From contig DFKI01000030.1 in NCBI GenBank assembly GCA_002373325.1, positions 1 through 10,171 of the forward strand: a stretch of 10,171 nucleotides of DNA. The letters run 5' to 3'. The notes under the pieces were generated by a model, which did no database searches, was not told the DNA's origin, and saw only the letters and a program-made list of their open reading frames with translations. Positions 1 through 6,986 of this stretch are shown one piece after another (the stretch's first letter is position 1; every line of letters starts with the position of its first letter). Source of the stretch: Treponema sp. UBA3649. GTDB taxonomy: Bacteria; Spirochaetota; Spirochaetia; Treponematales; Treponemataceae. The position numbers and the translations under genes were made by a program.

Positions 1-77
1 TTACAGACAAAGAAATTGAGTCTCTCCGCCACAGTGCAGACTGTCTCAAAGACGTTATTAAACAGGTTAATTTCTAA
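1..77 (+). CDS. C-terminal end of an L-lactate/malate dehydrogenase family protein (partial)
   Basis: The reading frame is open from base 3 and ends at TAA 75-77, giving 24 residues whose core reads TDKEIESLRHSADCLKDVI. This matches the usual last helix of NAD-dependent L-lactate dehydrogenases, where a Leu-x-x-Glu-Glu-x-x-x-Leu-x-x-Ser-Ala-x-x-Leu-Lys pattern ends the protein. Those enzymes interconvert pyruvate and lactate in the cytoplasm at the end of fermentation. Malate dehydrogenases share the fold and a similar C-terminal helix, so that alternative stays open. The start and catalytic residues lie outside the window. The assignment rests only on this short tail. A palindromic repeat begins 13 bases after the stop and could help end transcription. 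Confidence 0.5.
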   Translation, partial: TDKEIESLRHSADCLKDVIKQVNF

Positions 78-89
78 TAAACACGGAAC

Positions 90-118
90 TGTCATTATCG
101 GGCTTGACCCGATAATCT
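90..118. repeat. Short intergenic palindromic repeat (copy 1)
   Basis: A 9-bp perfect stem, ATTATCGGG (94-102) and CCCGATAAT (108-116), encloses the 5-base loop CTTGA. The 29-bp unit starting TGTC is identical to the copy at 3187-3215. It lies just downstream of the dehydrogenase-like stop codon. Similar repeats with a cggg-cttga-cccg core are common between genes in several bacterial groups. It may act as a transcript-end structure, but there is no T-run. Confidence 0.8.
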
Positions 119-141
119 ATATTCTTGTATTGCATGATTTT

Positions 142-375
142 TAGAAGGTATATGCTCTAAATTGCGTCTGAACATTCACAATGGATTGAGGAAGCACTGT
201 AATGGAGACAGGGTTCGTGGCACCGAAGCATTTGCACGGAAGGGAGCGAACGCGACCTCCAATTCCTATTCCCGTGCTCCATGATTCGGTGACGCGGTTC
301 CTGGCGTGAATGAAAGTGCTTCCTCATTTAGAATGGGATTTGCTAAGTTTCGCTTAAATTTGCACATGCCTTCTA
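142..375. repeat. Miniature inverted-repeat (MITE-like) palindromic element, copy A
   Basis: The two ends are inverted: TAGAAGG at 142-148 faces CCTTCTA at 369-375. Inner arms also match: GAGGAAGCACT (188-198) is the reverse complement of 315-325, and CACCGAAGCAT (221-231) plus GCACGG (234-239) face CCGTGC (272-277) plus ATGATTCGGTG (281-291). The whole 234 bp can fold into one long interrupted hairpin. It encodes no transposase. The TA at each outer edge would fit a TA target duplication, as made by IS630/mariner-type elements; that origin is inference. The right 75 bp (301-375) recur inverted at 10097-10171 with about 67 of 75 identities. An open frame runs from 306 through its right end into the peptidase gene and would create a false N-terminus there. 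Confidence 0.7.
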
Positions 376-393
376 CAATGTTTTGCTTTGTAC

Positions 394-422
394 TTGACAG
401 CCAGAGTGCAACACAATATTAT
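394..422 (+). promoter_or_regulatory. Candidate sigma-70 promoter of the S41 peptidase gene
   Basis: TTGACA (394-399) is separated by exactly 17 bases from TATTAT (417-422), a near-consensus match. It lies just outside the right end of the palindromic element. The expected transcription start is about 428-431, only 1-4 bases before the chosen ATG at 432. The mRNA would therefore have almost no leader. Confidence 0.6.
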
Positions 423-431
423 GGAAGCATA

Positions 432-2084
432 ATGAAAAGTCTGATTGCTGCCATTTTACAAAGCATTTTTATCTTTTTGGCCATTTCCTTCACGGCATTT
501 CTCATCCCCACGCCGGTTTTCTGCATAATAGTTACGTCAGTCATCCTGCTGGCCCTTTTGATACGATGGATAGTATTCAAAAAGAACCGCGGCACAATCT
601 TCCTGACAGTATTTACGGTAATCGCGCTTTTATTTTTCGCCCTGTGCCTTGAGTCAAACCCGTACACATTCAGCAGCGGACTGAGCAAAAAGGGAAACGA
701 GGACATGCAGCGTGGATTTGAGACTTTGACCGCAAAACAGGCCATGAGGGACTTGGATTTCGTCATGCACAGGGTAAAAAAAATCCATCCGGCGGCTTAC
801 AAAAAACTTCCAAAAAATCTCTCGCGTGAATGGGAAAAAATCCGCGATGAGCTCGAAGGCAAAAAGCAGAGGGAAGAGTTAATCACCAAGATTGAGCTCG
901 CACAAAAAATAGAGGGCATTCTGTCTCTCCTCAACGACGCGCACACGAACGTCTCTTTTTCCTTTGTGGATTCCCGCTACCTGAAGCACGTCTACGCGCA
1001 CACAAAGGCAAAGGACACCCTGATTTCGGTAAACGGAAAAACAAAGCGTGAGATTTTTGAGGAAAACAGAAAGCTCTTCAGCACCGAAAACGACGAGTAC
1101 GCCATCTCAAGGATAGGAAACTACGTGACGTCCATTGAGGGACTCGCATATCTGAACCTTGTGCCGGAATCCCTGCCCATCACAGAGCTTTTTGACGAGG
1201 AGACGGCGGAAAAAATGGACGCGGAGTTTGCCCCGGCCTACACATACACATTCGAACACGTTGACGGAAGCGTGGAAACTTATGCCTACCCGCTTTCCGA
1301 TTTTGTCTCCTACGACGAATACATGGCCTTCAACAGCGGCGACAGTTCGGACGTGGAAAGTGAAAAGGAAGAGTCGCAGCCCTCATCCTTTGTGCATTAT
1401 GAAATCAACGCGGAGGACGGCATAGGGATTTTTACCCTGGACAGCTGCATTTTCAACGATGTCTACAAGAGCACGCTCAAATCATTTTTCGATGAGGTCA
1501 AGGAAAAGAAAATCCGCAATCTGATTGTGGACCTCCGCAATAACGCAGGCGGAAATTCCCTGGTCGCAAATGAGTTCTTGCGCTATCTTGCCGTGGACCA
1601 GTACAAGGAGTGTGCAAGCGATTTACGCATGGGACCATTCACAAGCCATCTGTCCCCCGGTTCTGTCACCAACGAAAAATACGAGGGGTACAGTTTTGAC
1701 GGACAGATTTACGTCCTCACATCGGTGCAATCTTTCAGCTCAGCCATGATGTTCGCCATGTACATACAGGACAACGGATTGGGAAAGGTCGCGGGAGAGG
1801 CAAGCGGAAACAATCCCTCAAGCTACGGGGATGTGGTCTCTTTCAGGCTCCCGGAATCACGGCTTTACATGCAGGTCTCCTGGAAAAAATGGTACAGAAT
1901 CGACGAGTCAAAGGAAGGACAGCTGATTGAGCCCGACATTCCCGTAAAAGCGGACGACGCACTTTCCCATGTAATCGAGCTGATTGCAGGACCAAAAATC
2001 CCGCCTGAACCCACCGATTACGCTGAAAACGAAATTCCGGGCAGTGAAAATCCTGAAAACGCAATCCCGGAAGACCAAAATTGA
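432..2084 (+). CDS. Membrane-anchored S41-family serine peptidase
   Basis: The product is 550 residues from ATG 432. Three hydrophobic segments (about 3-25, 28-48 and 54-73) anchor it in the cytoplasmic membrane. The rest, probably extracytoplasmic, carries S41 C-terminal-processing/tricorn-type peptidase features: LLNDAHTNVSF (166-176, His171 candidate), LIVDLRNNAGGNS (364-376), YVLTSVQSFSSA (427-438, Ser436 the likely nucleophile), GEASGNNPSS (455-464) and EPDIPV (500-505). I see no clear PDZ domain. An acidic Ser/Glu stretch lies at 302-317. The C-terminus has a 10-residue duplicated motif. The frame extends upstream to 306, but those 42 codons run through the right arm of the palindromic repeat, so 432 is preferred: it starts the first membrane segment and has a weak GGAAG at 423-427. 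The substrate is unknown. The TraB-like gene follows after 69 bases. Confidence 0.8.
   Translation: MKSLIAAILQSIFIFLAISFTAFLIPTPVFCIIVTSVILLALLIRWIVFKKNRGTIFLTVFTVIALLFFALCLESNPYTFSSGLSKKGNEDMQRGFETLTAKQAMRDLDFVMHRVKKIHPAAYKKLPKNLSREWEKIRDELEGKKQREELITKIELAQKIEGILSLLNDAHTNVSFSFVDSRYLKHVYAHTKAKDTLISVNGKTKREIFEENRKLFSTENDEYAISRIGNYVTSIEGLAYLNLVPESLPITELFDEETAEKMDAEFAPAYTYTFEHVDGSVETYAYPLSDFVSYDEYMAFNSGDSSDVESEKEESQPSSFVHYEINAEDGIGIFTLDSCIFNDVYKSTLKSFFDEVKEKKIRNLIVDLRNNAGGNSLVANEFLRYLAVDQYKECASDLRMGPFTSHLSPGSVTNEKYEGYSFDGQIYVLTSVQSFSSAMMFAMYIQDNGLGKVAGEASGNNPSSYGDVVSFRLPESRLYMQVSWKKWYRIDESKEGQLIEPDIPVKADDALSHVIELIAGPKIPPEPTDYAENEIPGSENPENAIPEDQN
2023..2075 (+). repeat. 30-bp tandem duplication at the 3' end of the S41 peptidase gene
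   Basis: CTGAAAACG followed by an AAT-CCGG core occurs at 2023 and again 30 bases later at 2053. It encodes the repeated peptide pattern ENEIPGSENP / ENAIPED just before the stop. The phase-preserving 30-bp spacing points to slippage or duplication in a disordered tail. Confidence 0.55.
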
Positions 2085-2153
2085 TTTTAGACAAGTATGA
2101 TTTTTCCTAACAAGGATATTATCAATACTTGCAAAAATAAAAGTGAGGTATAT

Positions 2154-3098
2154 ATGAAAAAGATTAACCTGAAAAGAATCTTCGGCATCGTTTTTGCCGT
2201 CGCATTGCTCTCATCCTGCGCATCAACTTCCACAAGCGGAGCGGCAAAACTTACAAAGACAAAGAGCCGCGCATTCTGGAAGATTGAGGGAACCGACAAA
2301 AACGGAAATCCCAGCACAGTCTACATCCAGGGAACATTCCACCTTGGAGACGAAAGGATTCTGCCCCTTGCCGACGAAGTTCAGAACGCATTCGTAAGCG
2401 CAGACCGCATCGTGGGTGAAATCTCCACCGAAGGATACGCAGAGCTTGCCGCCCGTGCACCGGAACTCAACGCACCGAACAAGGACGGAAAGAAAATCAC
2501 CGACCACCTGACGGACGAAGAAAAGGCATTTATGGCTCAGATTTTCCAGCAGAATCTTCCGCTCGTAGATCCACTCGATCCCTGGCAGGCGACAACCGCA
2601 ATCACGGCAAGCCTCTATACGGCATCGGGTCTTTCCGCAGAATACGGTCTTGACAACTCCTTCATCGCAAGCGCAACCCAGCTCGGACGCACATGGGAAG
2701 GTCTCGACGACATCCAGACACAGATTGACGTAATCACATTCGGCGACTACGACTTCCAGATTAACACGCTCAAGGAAATGATCAAGACTCTCCAGAATCC
2801 AGAAGACAGCAAGGAGCTTCTCGGCATGACAAGCGGACTTTACGAAGCATACGTCAAGGACGACATGAAGGAGATGGAAAAGCTCTTCGACAAATCCAAC
2901 GCGGACGATGTGGCGGAGGATCCAAGGTACAAGGACATGCTCGACTTAGTTTACACAAAACGCAACAAGGACTGGGCCGGGGACATCACGAACTACCTGA
3001 ATGAGGGCGGAACCACATTCATCTTTGCAGGAACCGCACACTGGCTCGGAGACGTTTCGGTCTTCAAATTCCTCAGGGACATGAAGACAATCAGATAA
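2154..3098 (+). CDS. TraB/GumN-family lipoprotein
   Basis: The product is 314 residues. ATG 2154 is chosen because GTGAGG lies just upstream and the next 22 residues form a lipoprotein signal peptide ending in Leu-Ser-Ser-Cys (Cys22), so the mature protein is probably lipid-anchored in the cell envelope. An in-frame ATG at 2097 has no ribosome site and would bury the signal. Family marks of TraB/PrgY/GumN are present: IQGTFHLGDERI (58-69), Glu89, EYGLDNSF (163-170), RNKDWA (270-275) and FAGTAHWLGDVSVF (291-304). The two paired GTxH motifs are the conserved core of this family, whose animal relatives (TIKI) are metalloproteases. Bacterial activity is not established, so the substrate is unknown. 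It sits 69 bases after the S41 peptidase with no obvious promoter between, which suggests co-expression of two envelope proteins with possible proteolytic roles. Confidence 0.85.
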   Translation: MKKINLKRIFGIVFAVALLSSCASTSTSGAAKLTKTKSRAFWKIEGTDKNGNPSTVYIQGTFHLGDERILPLADEVQNAFVSADRIVGEISTEGYAELAARAPELNAPNKDGKKITDHLTDEEKAFMAQIFQQNLPLVDPLDPWQATTAITASLYTASGLSAEYGLDNSFIASATQLGRTWEGLDDIQTQIDVITFGDYDFQINTLKEMIKTLQNPEDSKELLGMTSGLYEAYVKDDMKEMEKLFDKSNADDVAEDPRYKDMLDLVYTKRNKDWAGDITNYLNEGGTTFIFAGTAHWLGDVSVFKFLRDMKTIR

Positions 3099-3121
3099 AA
3101 ATCAAGTTTTCAAAAAGCCCC

Positions 3122-3311
3122 CTGTCATTATCAGGTCAGAGACTTGTCATTATCGGGCTCGACCTGCCATCATCGGGCAAGAGACTTGTCATTATCGGGC
3201 TTGACCCGATAATCTCTGCACAATCAGCATTGGGATTACCCGGTCAAGCCGGGTAATGACAGACCACAAACCTGGGAATGACAGTTCATAAAGCAGGGTA
3301 ATGACAAATCA
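3122..3311. repeat. Cluster of intact and decayed palindromic repeats between convergent genes
   Basis: Two intact palindromes are seen. One is 3191-3213 (ATTATCGGG, loop CTTGA, CCCGATAAT), inside a 29-bp unit at 3187-3215 identical to 90-118. The other is 3235-3257 (ATTACCCGG, loop TCAAG, CCGGGTAAT), in the opposite orientation. Partial units with the TGTCATTATC or GGTAATGACA edge occur at 3123, 3145, 3168, 3273 and 3297. The cluster fills nearly all of the 227-bp gap between the TraB-like and cellulase stop codons. I see no separate T-tailed terminator there, so these hairpins may serve both convergent transcripts. Confidence 0.8.
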
Positions 3312-3325
3312 CGCCTGCACCTATT

Positions 3326-4849
3326 CTATCTTGAGAGGCTTTTGAAATGCTTGTAAATCAGCCTGCCGCTCTCCGTCAAATCAGATTCCGTCCATCCGCT
3401 TGTCTTTCCGCACCATGAGTTGATTGCGCTCGCAGTCTCCGCCTTGTTACTCAAACTCCAGTTCATGTGGCTGATCTTGTATTTTGAAAGAAGGTCAAAC
3501 CATTTCTCGCTCTGAGCCTTATTGAATCCACCGTTGCCGCTTGCGTCGCAGGTTCCAAACTCAGTCACGAAAACGGGAAGTCCCTTTTTAACGGCGTTCT
3601 CAACCCTCGTCCGGAAATAATCGGTATGTGTCTGCGCGTAAAAATGGAAAGCGTACATCACGTTTTTGTAGGAAAGCGGATTCGAAAGAGGCCCCTCAAT
3701 GTCCTGTGACCATGTGTTGGTTCCCACGATTATAATGCTGTCGGGCGCGTTTTTCCTGATTGCGGGAACAAGCTTTTCGGCATAGGGCTTTAAAACGCCG
3801 TTCCACTCTGAGCCGGTCGGTTCGTTGCAGATTTCATAAAGCACATTTCCGTACTTACCATATTTCGCGGAAATCTCACCAAGGAATTTTATCGCCTCGC
3901 CCTGAGTCTCCACGGGATTGTACTGATGCACGTGCCAGTCCACAATCACATACATGCCAAGTTCCGTCGCATAATCAATTCCCTTGCAGATCAAGTCCTT
4001 GAGCTGATTTTTATCCCCGCCGTTACAGTATCCGTTGTAATCTTTGGGGTACAGAACCAGACGGATACAGTTTGTGTTCCAGTCATCACGCAGAGTCTTA
4101 AACGCATCCTTGTTCACATAGCGGCTGAAATCATTTCCAAAATTGAGCCCGTGGGTGGACATGCCGTAAAGCTGATATTTTTGATTGCGGCTGTCATAAA
4201 GATAGGCTCCCTCCACATGCAGTTTCCCGTGATTCGCAAATGGAGTTCCCGAAGGAGTCCCCGCAACTGAAATGGGCTTTGGATTGGCAACAGTCACGGA
4301 ACCACCTGAGTTTGTCTTGGATGAGCCGGAATCTGTACCTTTTGAACCAATATCTGTACCCTTGTCTAAAGCAGAATCTGTACCCTTCTTCTCCGAAACA
4401 CCGCTTGATTTTGTACCCACGGTGGAAATGGACACAATCTTCATTCCATATCCGTGAAGCCGCAAGCCGGATTGCCTTATGTGATTTGCCTCGCTCTCAT
4501 TTGCCGTATAAACAATGGTTCCGGATGACGCGGAGGGAACAAAGGAGCCGTTCTCATTTTTCGCCCCCTCAAGCTTTCCCGAATTAAGCGAATACCAATC
4601 ACCGGCGTAGACTTTCACCTGATGATAGCTCGAAGCGACAAGCTCATAACTCAAACGGATTGTATTACCGGCGGAAAATCCCTGGAATTTGGAAGAGTCC
4701 ACGGTAAAGGTCGGGTACCAGTCCAAAACAACGCTCTCCGTGGAAACCGTCTTGACCTGAGAAAATGCCGGGAATGAGAATCCGAGCACGAGCAGAGACA
4801 CTAAAAGACCGGCAAATCTTTTTGCAAGTCCGTAAAAGCAATTTTTCAT
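3326..4849 (-). CDS. Secreted GH5 (subfamily 2-like) endo-beta-1,4-glucanase
   Basis: The product is 507 residues. It starts at ATG 4849 with GGGAGA four bases upstream. Residues 1-30 form a signal peptide with likely cleavage after Ala-Phe-Ser. Residues 31-145 form a beta-rich region ending HGYGMKIVSISTV, like carbohydrate-binding beta-sandwich modules, though I cannot name a family. A Ser/Gly/Thr linker with repeated KGTDS follows (about 146-190). The catalytic domain (about 195-507) resembles Bacillus Cel5/EglS enzymes: STHGLNF (231-237), CIRLVLY (261-267), DWHVH (304-308), YEICNEPTG (acid/base Glu343), FHFYAQTH (401-408), VTEFGTCDASGNGG (nucleophile Glu430) and MNWSLSNK (462-469). All expected catalytic residues are present. 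It should cleave internal beta-1,4-glucan bonds outside the cell in cellulose or mixed-link glucan use. It is transcribed alone from the promoter near 4951. Confidence 0.9.
   Translation of the reverse strand: MKNCFYGLAKRFAGLLVSLLVLGFSFPAFSQVKTVSTESVVLDWYPTFTVDSSKFQGFSAGNTIRLSYELVASSYHQVKVYAGDWYSLNSGKLEGAKNENGSFVPSASSGTIVYTANESEANHIRQSGLRLHGYGMKIVSISTVGTKSSGVSEKKGTDSALDKGTDIGSKGTDSGSSKTNSGGSVTVANPKPISVAGTPSGTPFANHGKLHVEGAYLYDSRNQKYQLYGMSTHGLNFGNDFSRYVNKDAFKTLRDDWNTNCIRLVLYPKDYNGYCNGGDKNQLKDLICKGIDYATELGMYVIVDWHVHQYNPVETQGEAIKFLGEISAKYGKYGNVLYEICNEPTGSEWNGVLKPYAEKLVPAIRKNAPDSIIIVGTNTWSQDIEGPLSNPLSYKNVMYAFHFYAQTHTDYFRTRVENAVKKGLPVFVTEFGTCDASGNGGFNKAQSEKWFDLLSKYKISHMNWSLSNKAETASAINSWCGKTSGWTESDLTESGRLIYKHFKSLSR
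4328..4390 (-). repeat. Tandem repeats encoding the cellulase interdomain linker
   Basis: On the plus strand ATCTGTACC occurs at 4331-4339, 4352-4360 and 4376-4384, spaced 21 and 24 bases. On the coding strand each gives GGTACAGAT inside a Lys-Gly-Thr-Asp(-Ser) unit. Whole-codon spacing keeps the linker in frame while allowing length change. Confidence 0.7.
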
Positions 4850-4950
4850 AAAATCTCCCTGGCCACAAACGCAGCCCTGAAAAATAGAATTTGATAAAAT
4901 TGAGGAAATTGATTAATAAAAGTAAATTAATCTAATTTAATCTCTTCTAT

Positions 4951-4977
4951 ATTATATGAACATATTGCGACTTGCAA
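4951..4977 (-). promoter_or_regulatory. Candidate promoter of the GH5 cellulase gene
   Basis: On the minus strand a perfect TATAAT (plus 4951-4956) lies about 100 bases before the cellulase ATG. Upstream, TTGCAA (4972-4977) is a possible -35 with a short 15-base spacer. It is part of an inverted repeat with arms ATTGC/GCAAT around GACTT, which could be an operator or a coincidence. The remaining leader (4850-4950) is AT-rich with no other clear signal. Confidence 0.5.
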
Positions 4978-4989
4978 TGTTACAGAAAT

Positions 4990-5027
4990 AAAAAACCCAC
5001 CCTGCCAAACGACAAGATGGGCCTTTT
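4990..5027 (-). terminator. Intrinsic terminator after the amt gene
   Basis: On the minus strand CCCATCTTG (plus 5013-5021) pairs over 9 positions, including two G-U pairs, with CAGGGTGGG (plus 4996-5004), followed by six T residues (4990-4995). It lies about 40 bases after the amt stop. The plus strand also has a T5 tract at 5024-5028, so it could work in both directions. Confidence 0.85.
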
Positions 5028-5062
5028 TCACTTAGTTTTATTTCAAACTAATTTATCTCTTA

Positions 5063-6835
5063 TCAATCCTCGTCCTGCAAAGCGTCGTAGCCAGACTCAC
5101 CGGTCCGCACCTTGACCACTTCCTCAACAGGATAGACGAAAATCTTTCCGTCGCCGTAGTGACCTGTGTAAAGTGCCTTTTTCGCAGTGTCGATCACAGT
5201 CTGCACAGGAACCTTCGCCACAACAATCTCCACCTTCACTTTTGGAAGCAGATTGATTGTCTTGACCGGAGCTCCACGATAATACTCGTCCTTGCCCTTC
5301 TGCATTCCGCATCCCATCGCATTGATTACCGTCATGCCCGTCACACCGATTTCGTTCATCGCATTTTTAAGGGACTCAAACTTGTTCTGCCTTGTCACGA
5401 TTACGACCTTGTGTGCGGTAACGTTCTTTGATGAAGCTTTTGTCTCAGGAGCAATCTTAACCGGGATAGATTCCGACTCGGGCAAAGCGACACCGGCCAC
5501 AATCGCCTCCTCAACTTCCTCCTCGGTATACTGCATGGCAAATCCTGCGTAACTTGAATCAAGACCGTGCTCCAGCTTGTCAAGACCGACGATTTCCTCC
5601 TCAGCAGAAACACGCAACCCGATTGTTTTCTTCAGGATGATAAAGGTAATCGTAATCGTTATGACCGTCCACAAAATTATGATTCCCATGCCTCCGAACT
5701 GTTTTCCAAGCTGAGCGAATCCACCGCCGTAGAAAACTCCCTCACTGATTCCGGCAAGCTCAAATCCAGGAGCAGATGCAGTGGCAAAAAGACCGACCGC
5801 AATCGTACCCCAGATTCCGTTCATCATGTGGACCGCGACCGCACCAACCGGGTCATCAACATGGAGCTTGTAATCCAAAAGCCAGACTCCGAAGATTACC
5901 AAGAGACCTGCAACCACACCGATGATCGCAGCCCCGGCACAATCAGTTACGTCACAAGGAGCGGTAATGGCGACAAGACCTGCAAGAGATGCGTTCAAGC
6001 ACATGGACACATCAGGCTTACCGTATTTAATCCAAGTGAAGAGCATGGCAACAACAGTGGCAACGGCAGGAGCGACCGTAGTAGTCAGGAACACGGAACC
6101 GAGCGTAGGAATGTCCGTAGCGGCGGCACCGTTGAATCCGTACCAACCCAGCCACAAGATAAACACACCGAGCGCGCCCATCGCAATGTTGTGTCCGGGA
6201 AATCCATGAACTCCAGTAACCTTTCCCTTTTTGTCCCTTGAGAACTTACCAAGACGCGGACCGAGCATGGCTGCACCAATCAGGGCACAGATACCACCTA
6301 CCATGTGGATGCAGGCAGAACCGGCGTAATCATGGAATCCCCACTGAGAAAGGAATCCGCCTCCCCAAGTCCAGTGAGCCTCAATCGGGTAGATGATTCC
6401 CGAGATGATTGCCGAATACAAACAATATGTGCTGAACTTCGTCCTTTCCGCCATCGCGCCAGAAACGATTGTCGCTGTAGTCGCGCAGAAAACAAGGTTA
6501 AAGACAAAGCCCGAAAAATCAAATGTCGCATATTCCGAAAAGACAGAGAATCCCGGCTTACCAAGGAAACTCCAGATTCCCTTGCTCACTTCCCCCGTAA
6601 CAGGATCTGTATAAGAAAGCATGAAGGACGCACCGATTACAAACCACATCACCGTACCGATGCAGAAATCCATCAGGTTTTTCATAATGATGTTGCCTGT
6701 GTTTTTCGCACGGGTAAATCCCGCCTCCACCATGGCAAATCCCGCCTGCATCCAGAAAACGAGCGCAGCGCCCGCCAGGAACCAGACTCCCCAAATATCA
6801 GCATTCAGGGCTTCCACAACTTTCGTCACATCCAT
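5063..6835 (-). CDS. amt: Ammonium channel (Amt) with fused C-terminal P-II regulatory domain
   Basis: The product is 590 residues. ATG 6835 follows AGGAGG at a 6-base spacing. Residues 1-430 are an Amt/MEP/Rh channel that conducts ammonium through the cytoplasmic membrane. Pore residues matching E. coli AmtB are visible: Phe116, Trp157 (WTWGGG), Asp169, twin His177 and His336, and Phe234 (GWYGFN). The conserved tail GLRVSAEEE...GLD..EHG is at 406-424. An acidic linker (about 432-472) leads to a P-II domain (474-586) with QKG (512-514), LLPKVKVEIVV (529-539), the nucleotide-binding TGHYGDGKIF (557-566) and VRTGESG (576-582). P-II proteins bind ATP, ADP and 2-oxoglutarate and plug Amt channels; fusion would tether the plug. 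The T-loop keeps the Tyr46 position but lacks Tyr51 and is one residue longer than in E. coli GlnK, so uridylylation at Tyr51 is not possible. The upstream leader contains two terminator hairpins. Confidence 0.93.
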   Translation of the reverse strand: MDVTKVVEALNADIWGVWFLAGAALVFWMQAGFAMVEAGFTRAKNTGNIIMKNLMDFCIGTVMWFVIGASFMLSYTDPVTGEVSKGIWSFLGKPGFSVFSEYATFDFSGFVFNLVFCATTATIVSGAMAERTKFSTYCLYSAIISGIIYPIEAHWTWGGGFLSQWGFHDYAGSACIHMVGGICALIGAAMLGPRLGKFSRDKKGKVTGVHGFPGHNIAMGALGVFILWLGWYGFNGAAATDIPTLGSVFLTTTVAPAVATVVAMLFTWIKYGKPDVSMCLNASLAGLVAITAPCDVTDCAGAAIIGVVAGLLVIFGVWLLDYKLHVDDPVGAVAVHMMNGIWGTIAVGLFATASAPGFELAGISEGVFYGGGFAQLGKQFGGMGIIILWTVITITITFIILKKTIGLRVSAEEEIVGLDKLEHGLDSSYAGFAMQYTEEEVEEAIVAGVALPESESIPVKIAPETKASSKNVTAHKVVIVTRQNKFESLKNAMNEIGVTGMTVINAMGCGMQKGKDEYYRGAPVKTINLLPKVKVEIVVAKVPVQTVIDTAKKALYTGHYGDGKIFVYPVEEVVKVRTGESGYDALQDED

Positions 6836-6878
6836 TTCGTACCTCCTACTCTTTGGACATTTTTAGTTATTCAAGCAT

Positions 6879-6927
6879 AAAAAAAGCGCGTGCCGGCAAT
6901 CTCTCCGGAAAGACTACCGACACACGC
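6879..6927 (-). terminator. Strong intrinsic terminator 2 in the amt leader
   Basis: On the minus strand GCGTGTGTCGGTA (plus 6915-6927) pairs with TGCCGGCACGCGC (plus 6886-6898) at all 13 positions, counting G-U pairs. The stem continues inward through GTCTTT/AGAGAT to a CCGG tetraloop, so it is about 19 bp. Seven T residues follow (6879-6885). Confidence 0.85.
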
Positions 6928-6986
6928 CATTGTGTAAAAAATAAATTTCCGACTGAACCAAAACTCCGGTTCCCGAAGATTAAAAC

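Noticed and set aside
142..375. Integron attC site or tRNA-like gene
   Set aside because: The GTTCG and long pairing suggested these, but no integron core-site pair with the expected consensus, no cloverleaf with anticodon arm, and no cassette-like gene array are present.
2085..2153. Separate promoter for the TraB-like lipoprotein
   Set aside because: TATTAT at 2117-2122 has no acceptable -35 at 16-18 bases, so evidence is too weak.
3122..3311. CRISPR array
   Set aside because: Repeats are palindromic, variable in length and orientation, and irregularly spaced without unique spacers of constant size. No cas gene is in the window.
4964..4978. Operator for the cellulase gene (ATTGC/GCAAT inverted repeat)
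   Set aside because: Five-base arms in AT-rich DNA are easily due to chance; noted only within the promoter entry.
5567..6241. Plus-strand open frame of 224 codons
   Set aside because: It is antisense to the Amt channel, with low-complexity hydrophilic translation, no ribosome site and no recognisable domain.
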